Below are positions 1-6,062 of a DNA stretch of 32,240 nucleotides, one piece after another. Below the pieces are notes generated by a model. That model ran no database searches. It had not been told where the DNA came from and worked only from the letters and a program-made list of their open reading frames with translations. The position numbers were made by a program, and so were the translations under genes. Position 1 is the stretch's first letter. Each line of letters begins with the position of its first letter. Source of the stretch: Arenimonas sp. (GTDB lineage: Bacteria > Pseudomonadota > Gammaproteobacteria > Xanthomonadales > Xanthomonadaceae); NCBI GenBank assembly GCA_026398695.1, contig JAPLSJ010000037.1, positions 1 to 32,240 on the forward strand. The letters run 5' to 3'.

Positions 1-542
1 GCCTGCCGCTCCGGCGCGCAGCTCGCCCCCGCCGCGGTGCCCAGGTTGAAGTCGGGCAGCCGCCCGTCGAACAGGAAGGGCACGGTGCTGCGGATCGAAT
101 GGCCTTCCCACAGCACCGCGCGGCCGTGCCGGGCGCGCACGCGCGCCAGCTCGGCGGCCAGCGCGTCGTGGTAGGGCCGCCAGTAGCGCTCCACGCGCGC
201 CGCCACTTCGTCGGCGGTGGGCTCCTGGCCCGCCAGGTACACCGGCGCGCCGCTGAAGCGCTGCAGCGGGCACAGGCCCGTGGTGTTCTGGCCGGGGTAG
301 AGCGACAGGTCGTCGGGCGGCCGGTTGAGGTCGACCACGTAGCGCGAGTTCACCGGCACCAGCAGCGACGCGCCGAGCCGCCGCGCGAAATCGTACAGGC
401 GGCTGACGAACCAGTCGGTGTCGGGCACGCCGCGCGCCTCGGGCGTCAAGCGGTTGGCCAGGTCCTCGGGCAGCGCGATGCCGTCGTGCGGCAGGCTGAC
501 CAGCAGGGGCGCGGTGCCGCGGTGCAGAGTGAACACTTCCAT
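1..542 (-). CDS. hutG: N-formylglutamate deformylase (HutG family), C-terminus cut by window edge
   Basis: Translating the minus strand from ATG at 542 gives 180 residues, and the frame stays open to base 1, so the C-terminal third of a roughly 265-residue family is missing. N-formylglutamate amidohydrolases hydrolyse N-formyl-L-glutamate to glutamate and formate, the last step of one histidine-degradation route, in the cytoplasm. Seen in the protein: the N-terminal LLVSLPHDG stretch, VPDTDW, SRYVVDLNRP with YPGQNTTGL following, and WEGHSIRS then PDFNLGT. These are family landmarks with the usual His, Asp and Arg positions. The start is only 3 bp after the stop of the upstream amino-acid dehydrogenase, so the two are almost certainly cotranscribed. 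Whether the rest of a hut operon lies beyond base 1 cannot be seen. The symbol is by family; the substrate could be another N-formyl amino acid. Confidence 0.88.
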   Translation of the reverse strand, partial: MEVFTLHRGTAPLLVSLPHDGIALPEDLANRLTPEARGVPDTDWFVSRLYDFARRLGASLLVPVNSRYVVDLNRPPDDLSLYPGQNTTGLCPLQRFSGAPVYLAGQEPTADEVAARVERYWRPYHDALAAELARVRARHGRAVLWEGHSIRSTVPFLFDGRLPDFNLGTAAGASCAPERQ

Positions 543-545
543 GGC

Positions 546-1808
546 TCAGGCCTGGGCCGCGAAGCGTGACGGCGCGTACGGCGCCGGGTCGATGGGCGGT
601 GCGCGGCCCAGCATCAGGTCGGCGACGATGCGGCCGGTGCCGGCCGACATGCCCATGCCCATCATGCCGTGGCCGGTGGCCAGCCACAGGTTGCTGTGGC
701 GGGGCGACCGCCCCAGCAGCGGCAGGTCGTCCACCATCATCGGCCGCCAGCCGCACCACTCCTCGCGCTTGGCCGGGCCCACGGGCTCATGCAGGTATTC
801 GGCCGCGCCGCGCTCGAGCGCCTTCAGGCGCGTGGCGTTGAGGCGGTCGTCGTAGCCGCTGAACTCCATCGTGCTGCCCAGCCGGAACCCGTCGTCCCAG
901 GCCGTGACGCAGACGCTGCGCTCCTTGAGCACCAGCGGCCGGCGCGGCGCCAGCCCCGGCCGGTCGTAGGTGATCGAATAGCCCTTGCCCGGCTGGATCG
1001 GAATCTCGAGGCCCAGGTTGCGCGCGAACCGGGGCGACCACGCGCCCAGGGCCATCAGCACCTTGTCGCCCGTGCGCCGGCCTTCGTTGGTCTGCACGGC
1101 ATCGATGCCGCGGCGGCCGGTCTCGAAGCCGGTGATGCACACGCCTTCCTCGATGACGCCGCCCGCCTCGCGCACCACGCGCGCCAGCTCGGCGGTGTAC
1201 CGGTCGGGACGCAGCTGCGCATCGCCCGGGAAATGGATCGCGCCCGCCATGCCCGGCAGCAGCGCCGGTTCGTCTTCGGCCAGGGCCGCGCCGTCCAGCA
1301 CGCGGGCGCGGATGCCCATCTCGGCCAGCAGCGGCAGGTCGCGCTGCTGCTTCTCCAGCGCCTTGGCGCTGCGGAACACGTAGTGGAAACCGCTGGCCTC
1401 GAAGCCGCAGTCGAGGTCCTGCCCGTAGACCAGGTCTTCGGTGAGCGCGCGCGAAAGGTTCAACAGCGCGCCCTTGGCCAGGCCGCTGGCGCGCCAGTCG
1501 CCGGCATTGCAGCGGCGCGCGACGGCCATAAGCCAGCGCGCCAGCGCCGGGTCCCAGCGCGGCTTGATGTACAGGGGCGCCGACGGGCTGAGCATCCAGC
1601 GCAGCGCCTGGCCGACCATGCCCTGGGCGGCCAGCGGCGGCGCGTGGCTGGGCGTGAGCGTGCCGCAGTTGCCGTGCGAGGCCGCGCCGCCCACGCGGCC
1701 CTGTTCAATGACCCGCACCGAGCGGCCCTCCGACAGCAGGTAGTGCGCGCAGGCGAGGCCGATCACGCCCCCGCCCAGGATCAACACTTCCGCGTCGCTT
1801 TCGCTCAT
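546..1808 (-). CDS. FAD-dependent D-amino-acid dehydrogenase (DadA family)
   Basis: A 420-residue flavoprotein of the DAO/DadA fold (PF01266). The N-terminal dinucleotide-binding motif LGGGVIGLACAHYL is at about residues 11-24, with an acidic residue (E35) at the end of beta-2 to bind the FAD ribose, and the C-terminal GHGMMGMGMSAGTGR segment is the second FAD contact. The family oxidises the alpha-C-N bond of D-amino acids or of cyclic imino acids such as D-hydroxyproline, passing electrons to the respiratory chain. The HGNCGTLTPSHAPPLA stretch resembles the DadA/hydroxyproline dehydrogenase subgroup, but the substrate cannot be fixed from sequence. The gene precedes hutG by 3 bp in one operon. 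ATG 1808 is preferred because a -10-like TAGAAT lies 6 nt upstream and no Shine-Dalgarno is present, which suggests a leaderless mRNA. Confidence 0.85.
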   Translation of the reverse strand: MSESDAEVLILGGGVIGLACAHYLLSEGRSVRVIEQGRVGGAASHGNCGTLTPSHAPPLAAQGMVGQALRWMLSPSAPLYIKPRWDPALARWLMAVARRCNAGDWRASGLAKGALLNLSRALTEDLVYGQDLDCGFEASGFHYVFRSAKALEKQQRDLPLLAEMGIRARVLDGAALAEDEPALLPGMAGAIHFPGDAQLRPDRYTAELARVVREAGGVIEEGVCITGFETGRRGIDAVQTNEGRRTGDKVLMALGAWSPRFARNLGLEIPIQPGKGYSITYDRPGLAPRRPLVLKERSVCVTAWDDGFRLGSTMEFSGYDDRLNATRLKALERGAAEYLHEPVGPAKREEWCGWRPMMVDDLPLLGRSPRHSNLWLATGHGMMGMGMSAGTGRIVADLMLGRAPPIDPAPYAPSRFAAQA

Positions 1809-1814
1809 GCGGCC

Positions 1815-1820
1815 ATTCTA
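1815..1820 (-). promoter_or_regulatory. Candidate -10 box (TAGAAT) for the dadA-like/hutG operon
   Basis: On the minus strand TAGAAT is followed by GGCCGC and then the ATG, so the predicted transcription start falls on the A of the start codon. No Shine-Dalgarno is visible. No clear -35 is seen; a 16-bp GC palindrome occupies that position. Confidence 0.45.
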
Positions 1821-1824
1821 CCGT

Positions 1825-1840
1825 GGCCCGGGCCCGGGCC
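1825..1840. repeat. Perfect 16-bp GC palindrome between two same-strand genes
   Basis: The sequence GGCCCGGGCCCGGGCC is its own reverse complement. It lies 5 bp after the stop of the DUF418 gene and just upstream of the -10 box of the dadA-like gene. It could act as a terminator stem without a T-run, as a protein-binding site in the -35 region, or simply be GC-rich noise. Confidence 0.5.
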
Positions 1841-1845
1841 GGGGC

Positions 1846-3096
1846 TCAGCCGCGGCGCATCGGCGGCCACTGCAGGTAGGTCGCCGCCCGCCACAGCCAC
1901 TCCATCGGGCCAAACCGGAACCGCGCCAGCCAGGCGTGGCTGGCCAGCACCTGCAGCGAATAGAACCCGAGCACGAACGGTACCTGCCAGGCCCGCGGCA
2001 GCTGCTCGAAATAGCCCAGGCCATAGCCCGAGAAGATGAAGGTGCAGATGACCGACTGCGCCAGGTAGTTGGTGAGCGCCATGCGGCCCGCCGGCGCCAG
2101 CACCTTCAGGCCGCCGGCCACCGACGCCGACTGCAGGCCGCGCACGATCCAGGCCAGGTAGCCCAGGCACATCAGCACGCCGCCGGCCATCGCCAGGCAC
2201 ATCGCGAAGCTGTCGCGCAGGCCCATCGGACCCATGCTGCTGGTGGGCGTGAGCACCATGGACACGGCCATCATCACCATGCCCGCCGGCAGCGCGACCC
2301 AGCGCAGTCGCGCGAACAGCACCGGGAAACCCTCCGGCCCGGCGATGGCGCCGCTGCGCACGAACCAGGCTCCGAGCAGGAACAGCCCGAGCAGCTGCCA
2401 GCCCCACATCACCAGGTAACCCAGCATCAGGGCGAGGTCTTCGCCGCGCTGGGCCACGGCTTCCCAGTACGTGCCCTGCCCCTGCGCCTGGCGCTGCGCC
2501 TCGAGCATCGCCGCCATCTCGGCATTCGATTCCTCGACCACCCTGGCCATCTCCGCCGCCGATTCGGGCAGCATGCCCGCCACCTCCACCATGGCGCCCG
2601 AAAGCAGCATCAGCCACAGCGGCAGCAGCATCAGCCCGATGGCCCACCTGGGCAGGCGCGACTGCGGCGTGTCGCGGAAGAACAGCAACAGCAGCAGCGC
2701 CACCAGCGCGTAGGACGTCAGGATGTCGCCGCTCCACACCAGCAGCGCATGCGCCAGGCCCATGGCCAGCAGCGCCAGCACGCGGCGCAGGTAGACGCGC
2801 ACGAACGGGCGGCCGGCGTCGACCGCGCGCTGCATCATCACCGCGAAGCCCATGCCGAACAGCAGCGAGAACAGCGGGTAGAACTTGCCCTGCACGAAGA
2901 AATACACCAGCGCATCGGCCCAGCGGTCGGCGCCCGTGAGCGCCGGGTCGATGCCGGTGAGCGCGCCGTCCAGCGGCCCCACCATGGCTTCGATGTTCAT
3001 CAGCAGGATGCCCACGAGGGCGAAGCCGCGCAGTACGTCCAGCGCGTCGATGCGCTCGCTGCCCTGCACGGGCGAGAACGGGGTGGGTTCGGTCAT
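1846..3096 (-). CDS. DUF418-family multi-spanning membrane protein (YeiB-like)
   Basis: A 416-residue inner-membrane protein. The family hallmark near the N-terminus, RIDALDVLRGFALVGILLMN, starts at residue 15, and the C-terminal half carries the DUF418 signature (GRMALTNYLAQ, then GPMEWLWR close to the end). About ten hydrophobic segments are visible. A charged stretch of roughly 40 residues (VEESNAEMAAMLEAQRQAQ) interrupts the membrane segments and probably lies outside the bilayer. The biochemical role of the family is not established; it is usually annotated as a putative transporter or acyltransferase-like membrane protein. I chose ATG 3096 over the in-frame ATGs further upstream because GGGGAGG precedes it at reasonable spacing and the family N-terminus begins just after it. 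It lies downstream of slyD but is separated from it by an intrinsic terminator, so it probably has its own promoter. Confidence 0.85.
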   Translation of the reverse strand: MTEPTPFSPVQGSERIDALDVLRGFALVGILLMNIEAMVGPLDGALTGIDPALTGADRWADALVYFFVQGKFYPLFSLLFGMGFAVMMQRAVDAGRPFVRVYLRRVLALLAMGLAHALLVWSGDILTSYALVALLLLLFFRDTPQSRLPRWAIGLMLLPLWLMLLSGAMVEVAGMLPESAAEMARVVEESNAEMAAMLEAQRQAQGQGTYWEAVAQRGEDLALMLGYLVMWGWQLLGLFLLGAWFVRSGAIAGPEGFPVLFARLRWVALPAGMVMMAVSMVLTPTSSMGPMGLRDSFAMCLAMAGGVLMCLGYLAWIVRGLQSASVAGGLKVLAPAGRMALTNYLAQSVICTFIFSGYGLGYFEQLPRAWQVPFVLGFYSLQVLASHAWLARFRFGPMEWLWRAATYLQWPPMRRG

Positions 3097-3166
3097 GGTG
3101 CCGGGCCTCCCCGCCCGGATCGCACCGATCATGGTCAAGCGCGGCGGATCCCGCAAGCGCGACGAT

Positions 3167-3198
3167 GAAACGAAGACGGCCCGCCGAAGCGGGCCGTC
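3167..3198 (-). terminator. Intrinsic terminator of slyD
   Basis: A perfect 10-bp stem (GACGGCCCGC / GCGGGCCGTC, 3175-3184 with 3189-3198) closes a CGAA loop. Read on the minus strand it is followed by the T-rich TTCGTTTC. It sits 24 bp after the slyD stop. Confidence 0.8.
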
Positions 3199-3221
3199 CG
3201 GTAGCCGGGGGCGAGCGTGCG

Positions 3222-3701
3222 TCAGTGCTGCGCGCCGCCTTCACCGTGCACGTGGCCGTGGTCGATCTCGACCTGCTCGGCTTCGCGCACTTCGACGATC
3301 TCGACCTGGAACTGCAGGGTCTTGCCGGCCATCGGGTGGTTGAGGTCCACGTCCACCACCGTACCGCCCACCTTCACCACCGTCACCGCACGCGGGCCCA
3401 TCGAGCTGTTGAGCACGACCTGCTGGCCTGGATGCAGGCGGGTTTCGCGGAAATGCTTTTTCGGCACGCGCTGGATCAGGCCCTCGCGACGCTCGCCATA
3501 GGCCTGGTCCGAACCCACGGTGGCTTCGAAGCTGTCGCCGGCGACGTGATCGAGCATGGCGTCCTCCAGGCCCGGGATGATGTTGCCGTGGCCGATCAGC
3601 ACGGCCATCGGCTCGCGGTCCTTCGAGGATTCCACCGGCGGCTGGCCGGGCTCGGAGACGGTGTAGTGGAAGCGGACGACGCGGTTCTTCTCGATCTTCA
3701 T
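3222..3701 (-). CDS. slyD: FKBP-type peptidyl-prolyl cis-trans isomerase SlyD
   Basis: 159 residues. SlyD is a cytoplasmic prolyl isomerase and chaperone that also stores nickel through a histidine-rich tail. The FKBP fold is recognisable from the start (KNRVVRFHYTV), the GHGNIIPGLEDAM segment (about residues 37-49), the insert-in-flap chaperone domain in the middle, and the return to FKBP at DLNHPMAGKTLQFQVEIV (about 118-135). The C-terminal tail (DHGHVHGEGGAQH) holds four histidines but no cysteines, so it is shorter and poorer in metal ligands than the long His/Cys tail of the E. coli protein. A terminator follows the gene. Its upstream region is a 56-bp divergent gap shared with the NlpC/P60 gene, and only a weak GGAAA precedes the ATG. 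Confidence 0.92.
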   Translation of the reverse strand: MKIEKNRVVRFHYTVSEPGQPPVESSKDREPMAVLIGHGNIIPGLEDAMLDHVAGDSFEATVGSDQAYGERREGLIQRVPKKHFRETRLHPGQQVVLNSSMGPRAVTVVKVGGTVVDVDLNHPMAGKTLQFQVEIVEVREAEQVEIDHGHVHGEGGAQH

Positions 3702-3757
3702 GGGGTTTCCGGGAAAGGGCCGGTGACGCGACCGGCGGGATCGGGCAGACTCGGCCC

Positions 3758-4312
3758 GTGAAAGCGAGCGCGCATTATCCGGGCGTGACCCTCCCGGCGC
3801 CAGTTCCCGGCGCCTGGGCGCTGCTGGCCGTGCTGGTGCTGGCCCTGGGCGCCTGCTCGTCCGCGCCCAAGCGCACGCCGTCCCCCGCCTCCGGCTCGGG
3901 CCTGGCCATCCGCGACGTGGCGCCCGCCGACCCCTTCCGCGCCAACAACGTGCTCATCCGCGCCCTGGGCCTGGTGGGCACGCCCTACCGCTGGGGCGGC
4001 AACACGCCCGAGGGCGGCTTCGACTGCAGCGGCCTGGTGGGCTACGTGTTCCGCGATGCGGCCAGCCTGCAGCTGCCGCGCACCACGCGCGAGATCGCCC
4101 GCTTCGATGCCGGCACGCCGCCGCGCGACCGGCTGGCGTCGGGCGACCTGGTGCTGTTCGGCAAGGGCGACTCGGTCTTCCACGTGGGCATCTACGTCGG
4201 CGAGGGCCGCTTCGTGCACGCCCCCAGTACCGGCGGCACCGTGCGCCTGGACCGCGTAGACGGCCCCTACTGGCGCGACCACTACGCCGGCGCGCGGCGG
4301 GTGCTGGACTAG
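3758..4312 (+). CDS. NlpC/P60-family cell-wall hydrolase lipoprotein
   Basis: 184 residues from GTG 3758. A hydrophobic segment ends in LALGAC, a lipobox with the lipidated Cys at residue 33, so the mature protein is a periplasmic membrane-anchored lipoprotein. The NlpC/P60 domain covers about residues 65-184. It has the catalytic Cys in GGFDCSGLVG (C90), the catalytic His in FHVGIYVGEG (H142), and a third polar residue in RFVHAP (H154). Family members cleave peptide cross-bridges in peptidoglycan, usually D-Glu-meso-DAP bonds, for growth or recycling. The start is uncertain: GTG 3785 would also give a signal sequence and lies 6 nt after a -10-like CATTAT, but it would lose the N-terminal lysine expected of a signal peptide. 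The gene ends by overlapping the convergent DUF454 gene within a shared CTAG. Confidence 0.87.
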   Translation: MKASAHYPGVTLPAPVPGAWALLAVLVLALGACSSAPKRTPSPASGSGLAIRDVAPADPFRANNVLIRALGLVGTPYRWGGNTPEGGFDCSGLVGYVFRDAASLQLPRTTREIARFDAGTPPRDRLASGDLVLFGKGDSVFHVGIYVGEGRFVHAPSTGGTVRLDRVDGPYWRDHYAGARRVLD

Positions 4313-4689
4313 CGGGAAGGCTCCGGGCGCAGCCACAGCCACGCGCCGACGATGGCCATGATGGCGGTGCCGATGGCGGCCATCCACCAGCGCGGCGCGG
4401 TGGCGAAGAAGATCAACGAACACACGGCCATCGTGCCGATGGACCAGCGCTTGGCCGACCGGCTCACCGCGCCGCTGGCCTGCCAGTCGCGGATCATCGG
4501 GCCGTACAGGCGATGGGCCAGCAGCCACGCGTGCAGCTTTTCCGAGCCATTCGCCGCCGCGTACGCGGCCAGCAGCACGAAGGGCGTGGTCGGCAGGCCC
4601 GGCAGGAAAATGCCGACGATGCCCAGCGCCAGCGCCACGTAGGCCAGGCACAGCCAAAGCCAGCGCTTGGCGTGCCGGCCCAGGCTCAT
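4309..4689 (-). CDS. DUF454 (YbaN-like) small inner-membrane protein
   Basis: 126 residues. The N-terminal basic stretch (RHAKRWLW) and first membrane segment contain the family motif LGIVGIFLPGLPTTPFVLLA (about residues 21-40). After AAYAAANGSEKLHAWLL comes HRLYGPMIRDW, also conserved, then a second membrane pair near the C-terminus (SIGTMAVCSLIFFATAP and an alanine-rich helix). The function of YbaN/DUF454 is not known. The ATG overlaps the stop of the upstream thioesterase gene as ATGA, so translation is coupled to it. The stop TAG lies in a CTAG that also supplies the stop of the convergent NlpC/P60 gene. Confidence 0.85.
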   Translation of the reverse strand: MSLGRHAKRWLWLCLAYVALALGIVGIFLPGLPTTPFVLLAAYAAANGSEKLHAWLLAHRLYGPMIRDWQASGAVSRSAKRWSIGTMAVCSLIFFATAPRWWMAAIGTAIMAIVGAWLWLRPEPSR

Positions 4690-5171
4690 GCCGGGCGAAG
4701 GCTCGCCACGGCCTGTTCGATGTCCTTGCTCAGCGCCATCACCTTGAGCGCGTATTCGGCCAGGCGCTGGTCGTCGGGGTCCTCGGGGCGCCAGGCCGGC
4801 ACGGCGATCGGCTTGCCCTCGACGCCATCCAGCGCCACGAACACGATCACGCAGTGCGTGCAGAGGCGATCGCCGCCGTCCTGCATCGGGTCGCGCGCGC
4901 GCACGTCGATGGCGAAATGCATGCTGCTGGTGCCGGTGTAGACCAGCTTGGCGGTCACCGTCACCAGGTCGCTGGTGCGGATGGGCGCGACGAAGCGGAT
5001 GCCGCCCACGGCCACCGTGACGCTGTAGCGGCCGCTCCAGCCGACGGCGGCGGCATAGCCCACCTGGTCGATCCATTTCATCACCACGCCGCCGTGCACC
5101 TTGCCGCCGTAGTTCACGTCGGTCGGCTCGGCCAGGAAACGGAAGGTCAGTTCACGCTGTGCGCCACTCAT
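4686..5171 (-). CDS. Acyl-CoA thioesterase, YciA-type hotdog fold
   Basis: 161 residues, the usual length for a single-hotdog acyl-CoA hydrolase of the YciA/BACH type. These cytoplasmic enzymes hydrolyse acyl-CoA thioesters to free acids and CoA. Seen: the substrate and active-site region NYGGKVHGGVVMKWIDQ (about residues 20-36), the central helix, and the following strands IRFVAPIRTSDLVTV and SMHFAIDVRARD. The long C-terminal helix is consistent with trimer or hexamer formation. Chain-length preference cannot be read from sequence. It is the first gene of a two-gene operon with the DUF454 gene. A -10-like TAGAAT followed by CCGCCC lies 39 nt upstream and overlaps the stop codon of the DUF1232 gene. 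Confidence 0.88.
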   Translation of the reverse strand: MSGAQRELTFRFLAEPTDVNYGGKVHGGVVMKWIDQVGYAAAVGWSGRYSVTVAVGGIRFVAPIRTSDLVTVTAKLVYTGTSSMHFAIDVRARDPMQDGGDRLCTHCVIVFVALDGVEGKPIAVPAWRPEDPDDQRLAEYALKVMALSKDIEQAVASLRPA

Positions 5172-5210
5172 GCGGCCATCCCCTTGCCGCGTCGCGCGGC
5201 GTCAGGGCGG

Positions 5211-5216
5211 ATTCTA
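5211..5216 (-). promoter_or_regulatory. Candidate -10 box (TAGAAT) of the thioesterase/DUF454 operon
   Basis: TAGAAT followed by CCGCCC on the minus strand. Its TAG is also the stop codon of the upstream DUF1232 gene. Spacing to the thioesterase ATG allows a leader of about 35 nt. Confidence 0.45.
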
Positions 5217-5768
5217 GCCCTGAAGCGGCGACCGGCCGGCGATGCCGGCCACTTCGTCGCGCACCGAGCGCCGGCGCATGCGGGCGTGCAGGCGCTTGCG
5301 ATGCTGCGCCAGGCCGCGGGCCAGCGCGATCCGTTGCGCGCTGTCGGCGGCGGCGGGCAAGCGGCCGCGGGCCTGCAGGAACTCGGCATAGGCCGCCCGC
5401 ACGTGGCGCAGGCGCTTGATCAGCAGCTCGAGCATGATGGCGTCGTCCAGCAGGCCGATGACTTCGACCTGGTCGTGGATCAGGTCCTCGGGGTCGCTGA
5501 AGTAGGCCAGCAGGCGCAGCACCTGGGCACGCTCGACCTGGGGCAGCGCCCAGGCCTCGTCCTCCAGCATGTCCAGCAGCCCGGCCACCTCCTGCACCTG
5601 GCGGCGGATGTAGCCCGGCGCGCAGGCGATCGGCAGGGTGTCCAGGGCCTGGCGCGCCGCGTCCACGATGTCGCATTCATCGGCGCAGGCCACCCGCTGC
5701 TCCGCCCGGGCCAGGGCCTCGTGGAAGCGTTCTATGTCGCCGGGCTCGAGTTCGAAGGTGATCTTCAT
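5214..5768 (-). CDS. DUF1232 (YkvA-like) domain protein
   Basis: 184 residues, mostly helical and without a signal peptide. The DUF1232 motif is at about residues 88-115 (AYFSDPEDLIHDQVEVIGLL then DDAIML). This matches the family pattern of a small helical pair ending in a conserved LDD; here the usual hydrophobic membrane-hairpin character is weak, with acidic and His residues inside. The function of the family is not known. The C-terminal third is rich in Arg and Ala. The start ATG 5768 lacks a Shine-Dalgarno; a -10-like TACGAT ends 8 nt before it. The gene stops 42 bp before the thioesterase start on the same strand. Confidence 0.78.
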   Translation of the reverse strand: MKITFELEPGDIERFHEALARAEQRVACADECDIVDAARQALDTLPIACAPGYIRRQVQEVAGLLDMLEDEAWALPQVERAQVLRLLAYFSDPEDLIHDQVEVIGLLDDAIMLELLIKRLRHVRAAYAEFLQARGRLPAAADSAQRIALARGLAQHRKRLHARMRRRSVRDEVAGIAGRSPLQG

Positions 5769-5776
5769 CGGCCGGC

Positions 5777-5782
5777 ATCGTA
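5777..5782 (-). promoter_or_regulatory. Candidate -10 box (TACGAT) of the DUF1232 gene
   Basis: TACGAT lies 8 nt before the ATG with GCCGGCCG between them, which predicts a leaderless or near-leaderless mRNA. No convincing -35 is visible. Confidence 0.35.
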
Positions 5783-5846
5783 CGCCAGCCTGAACACTCC
5801 CTTCACAGTGCCAGAGGTACCGCTGGCCGGCCGGGCCGGTTTCGCG

Positions 5847-5852
5847 TAATCT
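5847..5852 (+). promoter_or_regulatory. Candidate -10 box (TAATCT) of rhlE
   Basis: GCGTAATCTCCGCCC resembles the other -10-like elements in this window (TAnnnT followed by a CGCC-type GC block). If used, it gives a 5' leader of about 200 nt. Confidence 0.4.
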
Positions 5853-6062
5853 CCGCCCAGTTTGCTGCACGGCTGACCGTTTTCCCCCGGTATGCCCGCC
5901 ACCCAGGTCTCGAGTTCCACTCGTCCTGCGTCTGGCCCCACTCCGCACGCCTTTCGCTGCGCAAACCCGTCAGGCCCGACTTGGGCCCTGCCGTAAAACC
6001 AGCTTCACCAGCTCGCAGCGCGGTTTCAGGGAACGCTCCGGGTTACGCAACGGAGTACAACC
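5853..6062 (+). other. Long untranslated leader in front of rhlE
   Basis: About 200 bp with no recognisable gene, pyrimidine-rich in its first half. It contains one possible short ORF (5892-5996, 34 codons, ATG without Shine-Dalgarno) and an imperfect stem (CAGGCCC...GGGCCCTG, about 5971-5990). CAACGGAGTACAACC precedes the rhlE ATG, giving CGGAG as the ribosome site. Long leaders on cold-inducible RNA helicase genes are known elsewhere; a similar role here is inference. Confidence 0.35.

Noticed and set aside
1805-3244. A 479-codon minus-strand frame overlapping the DUF418 gene in another frame
   Set aside because: Arg/Ala/Gly-rich frame-shifted shadow; the other minus-strand frame carries the DUF418 signatures.
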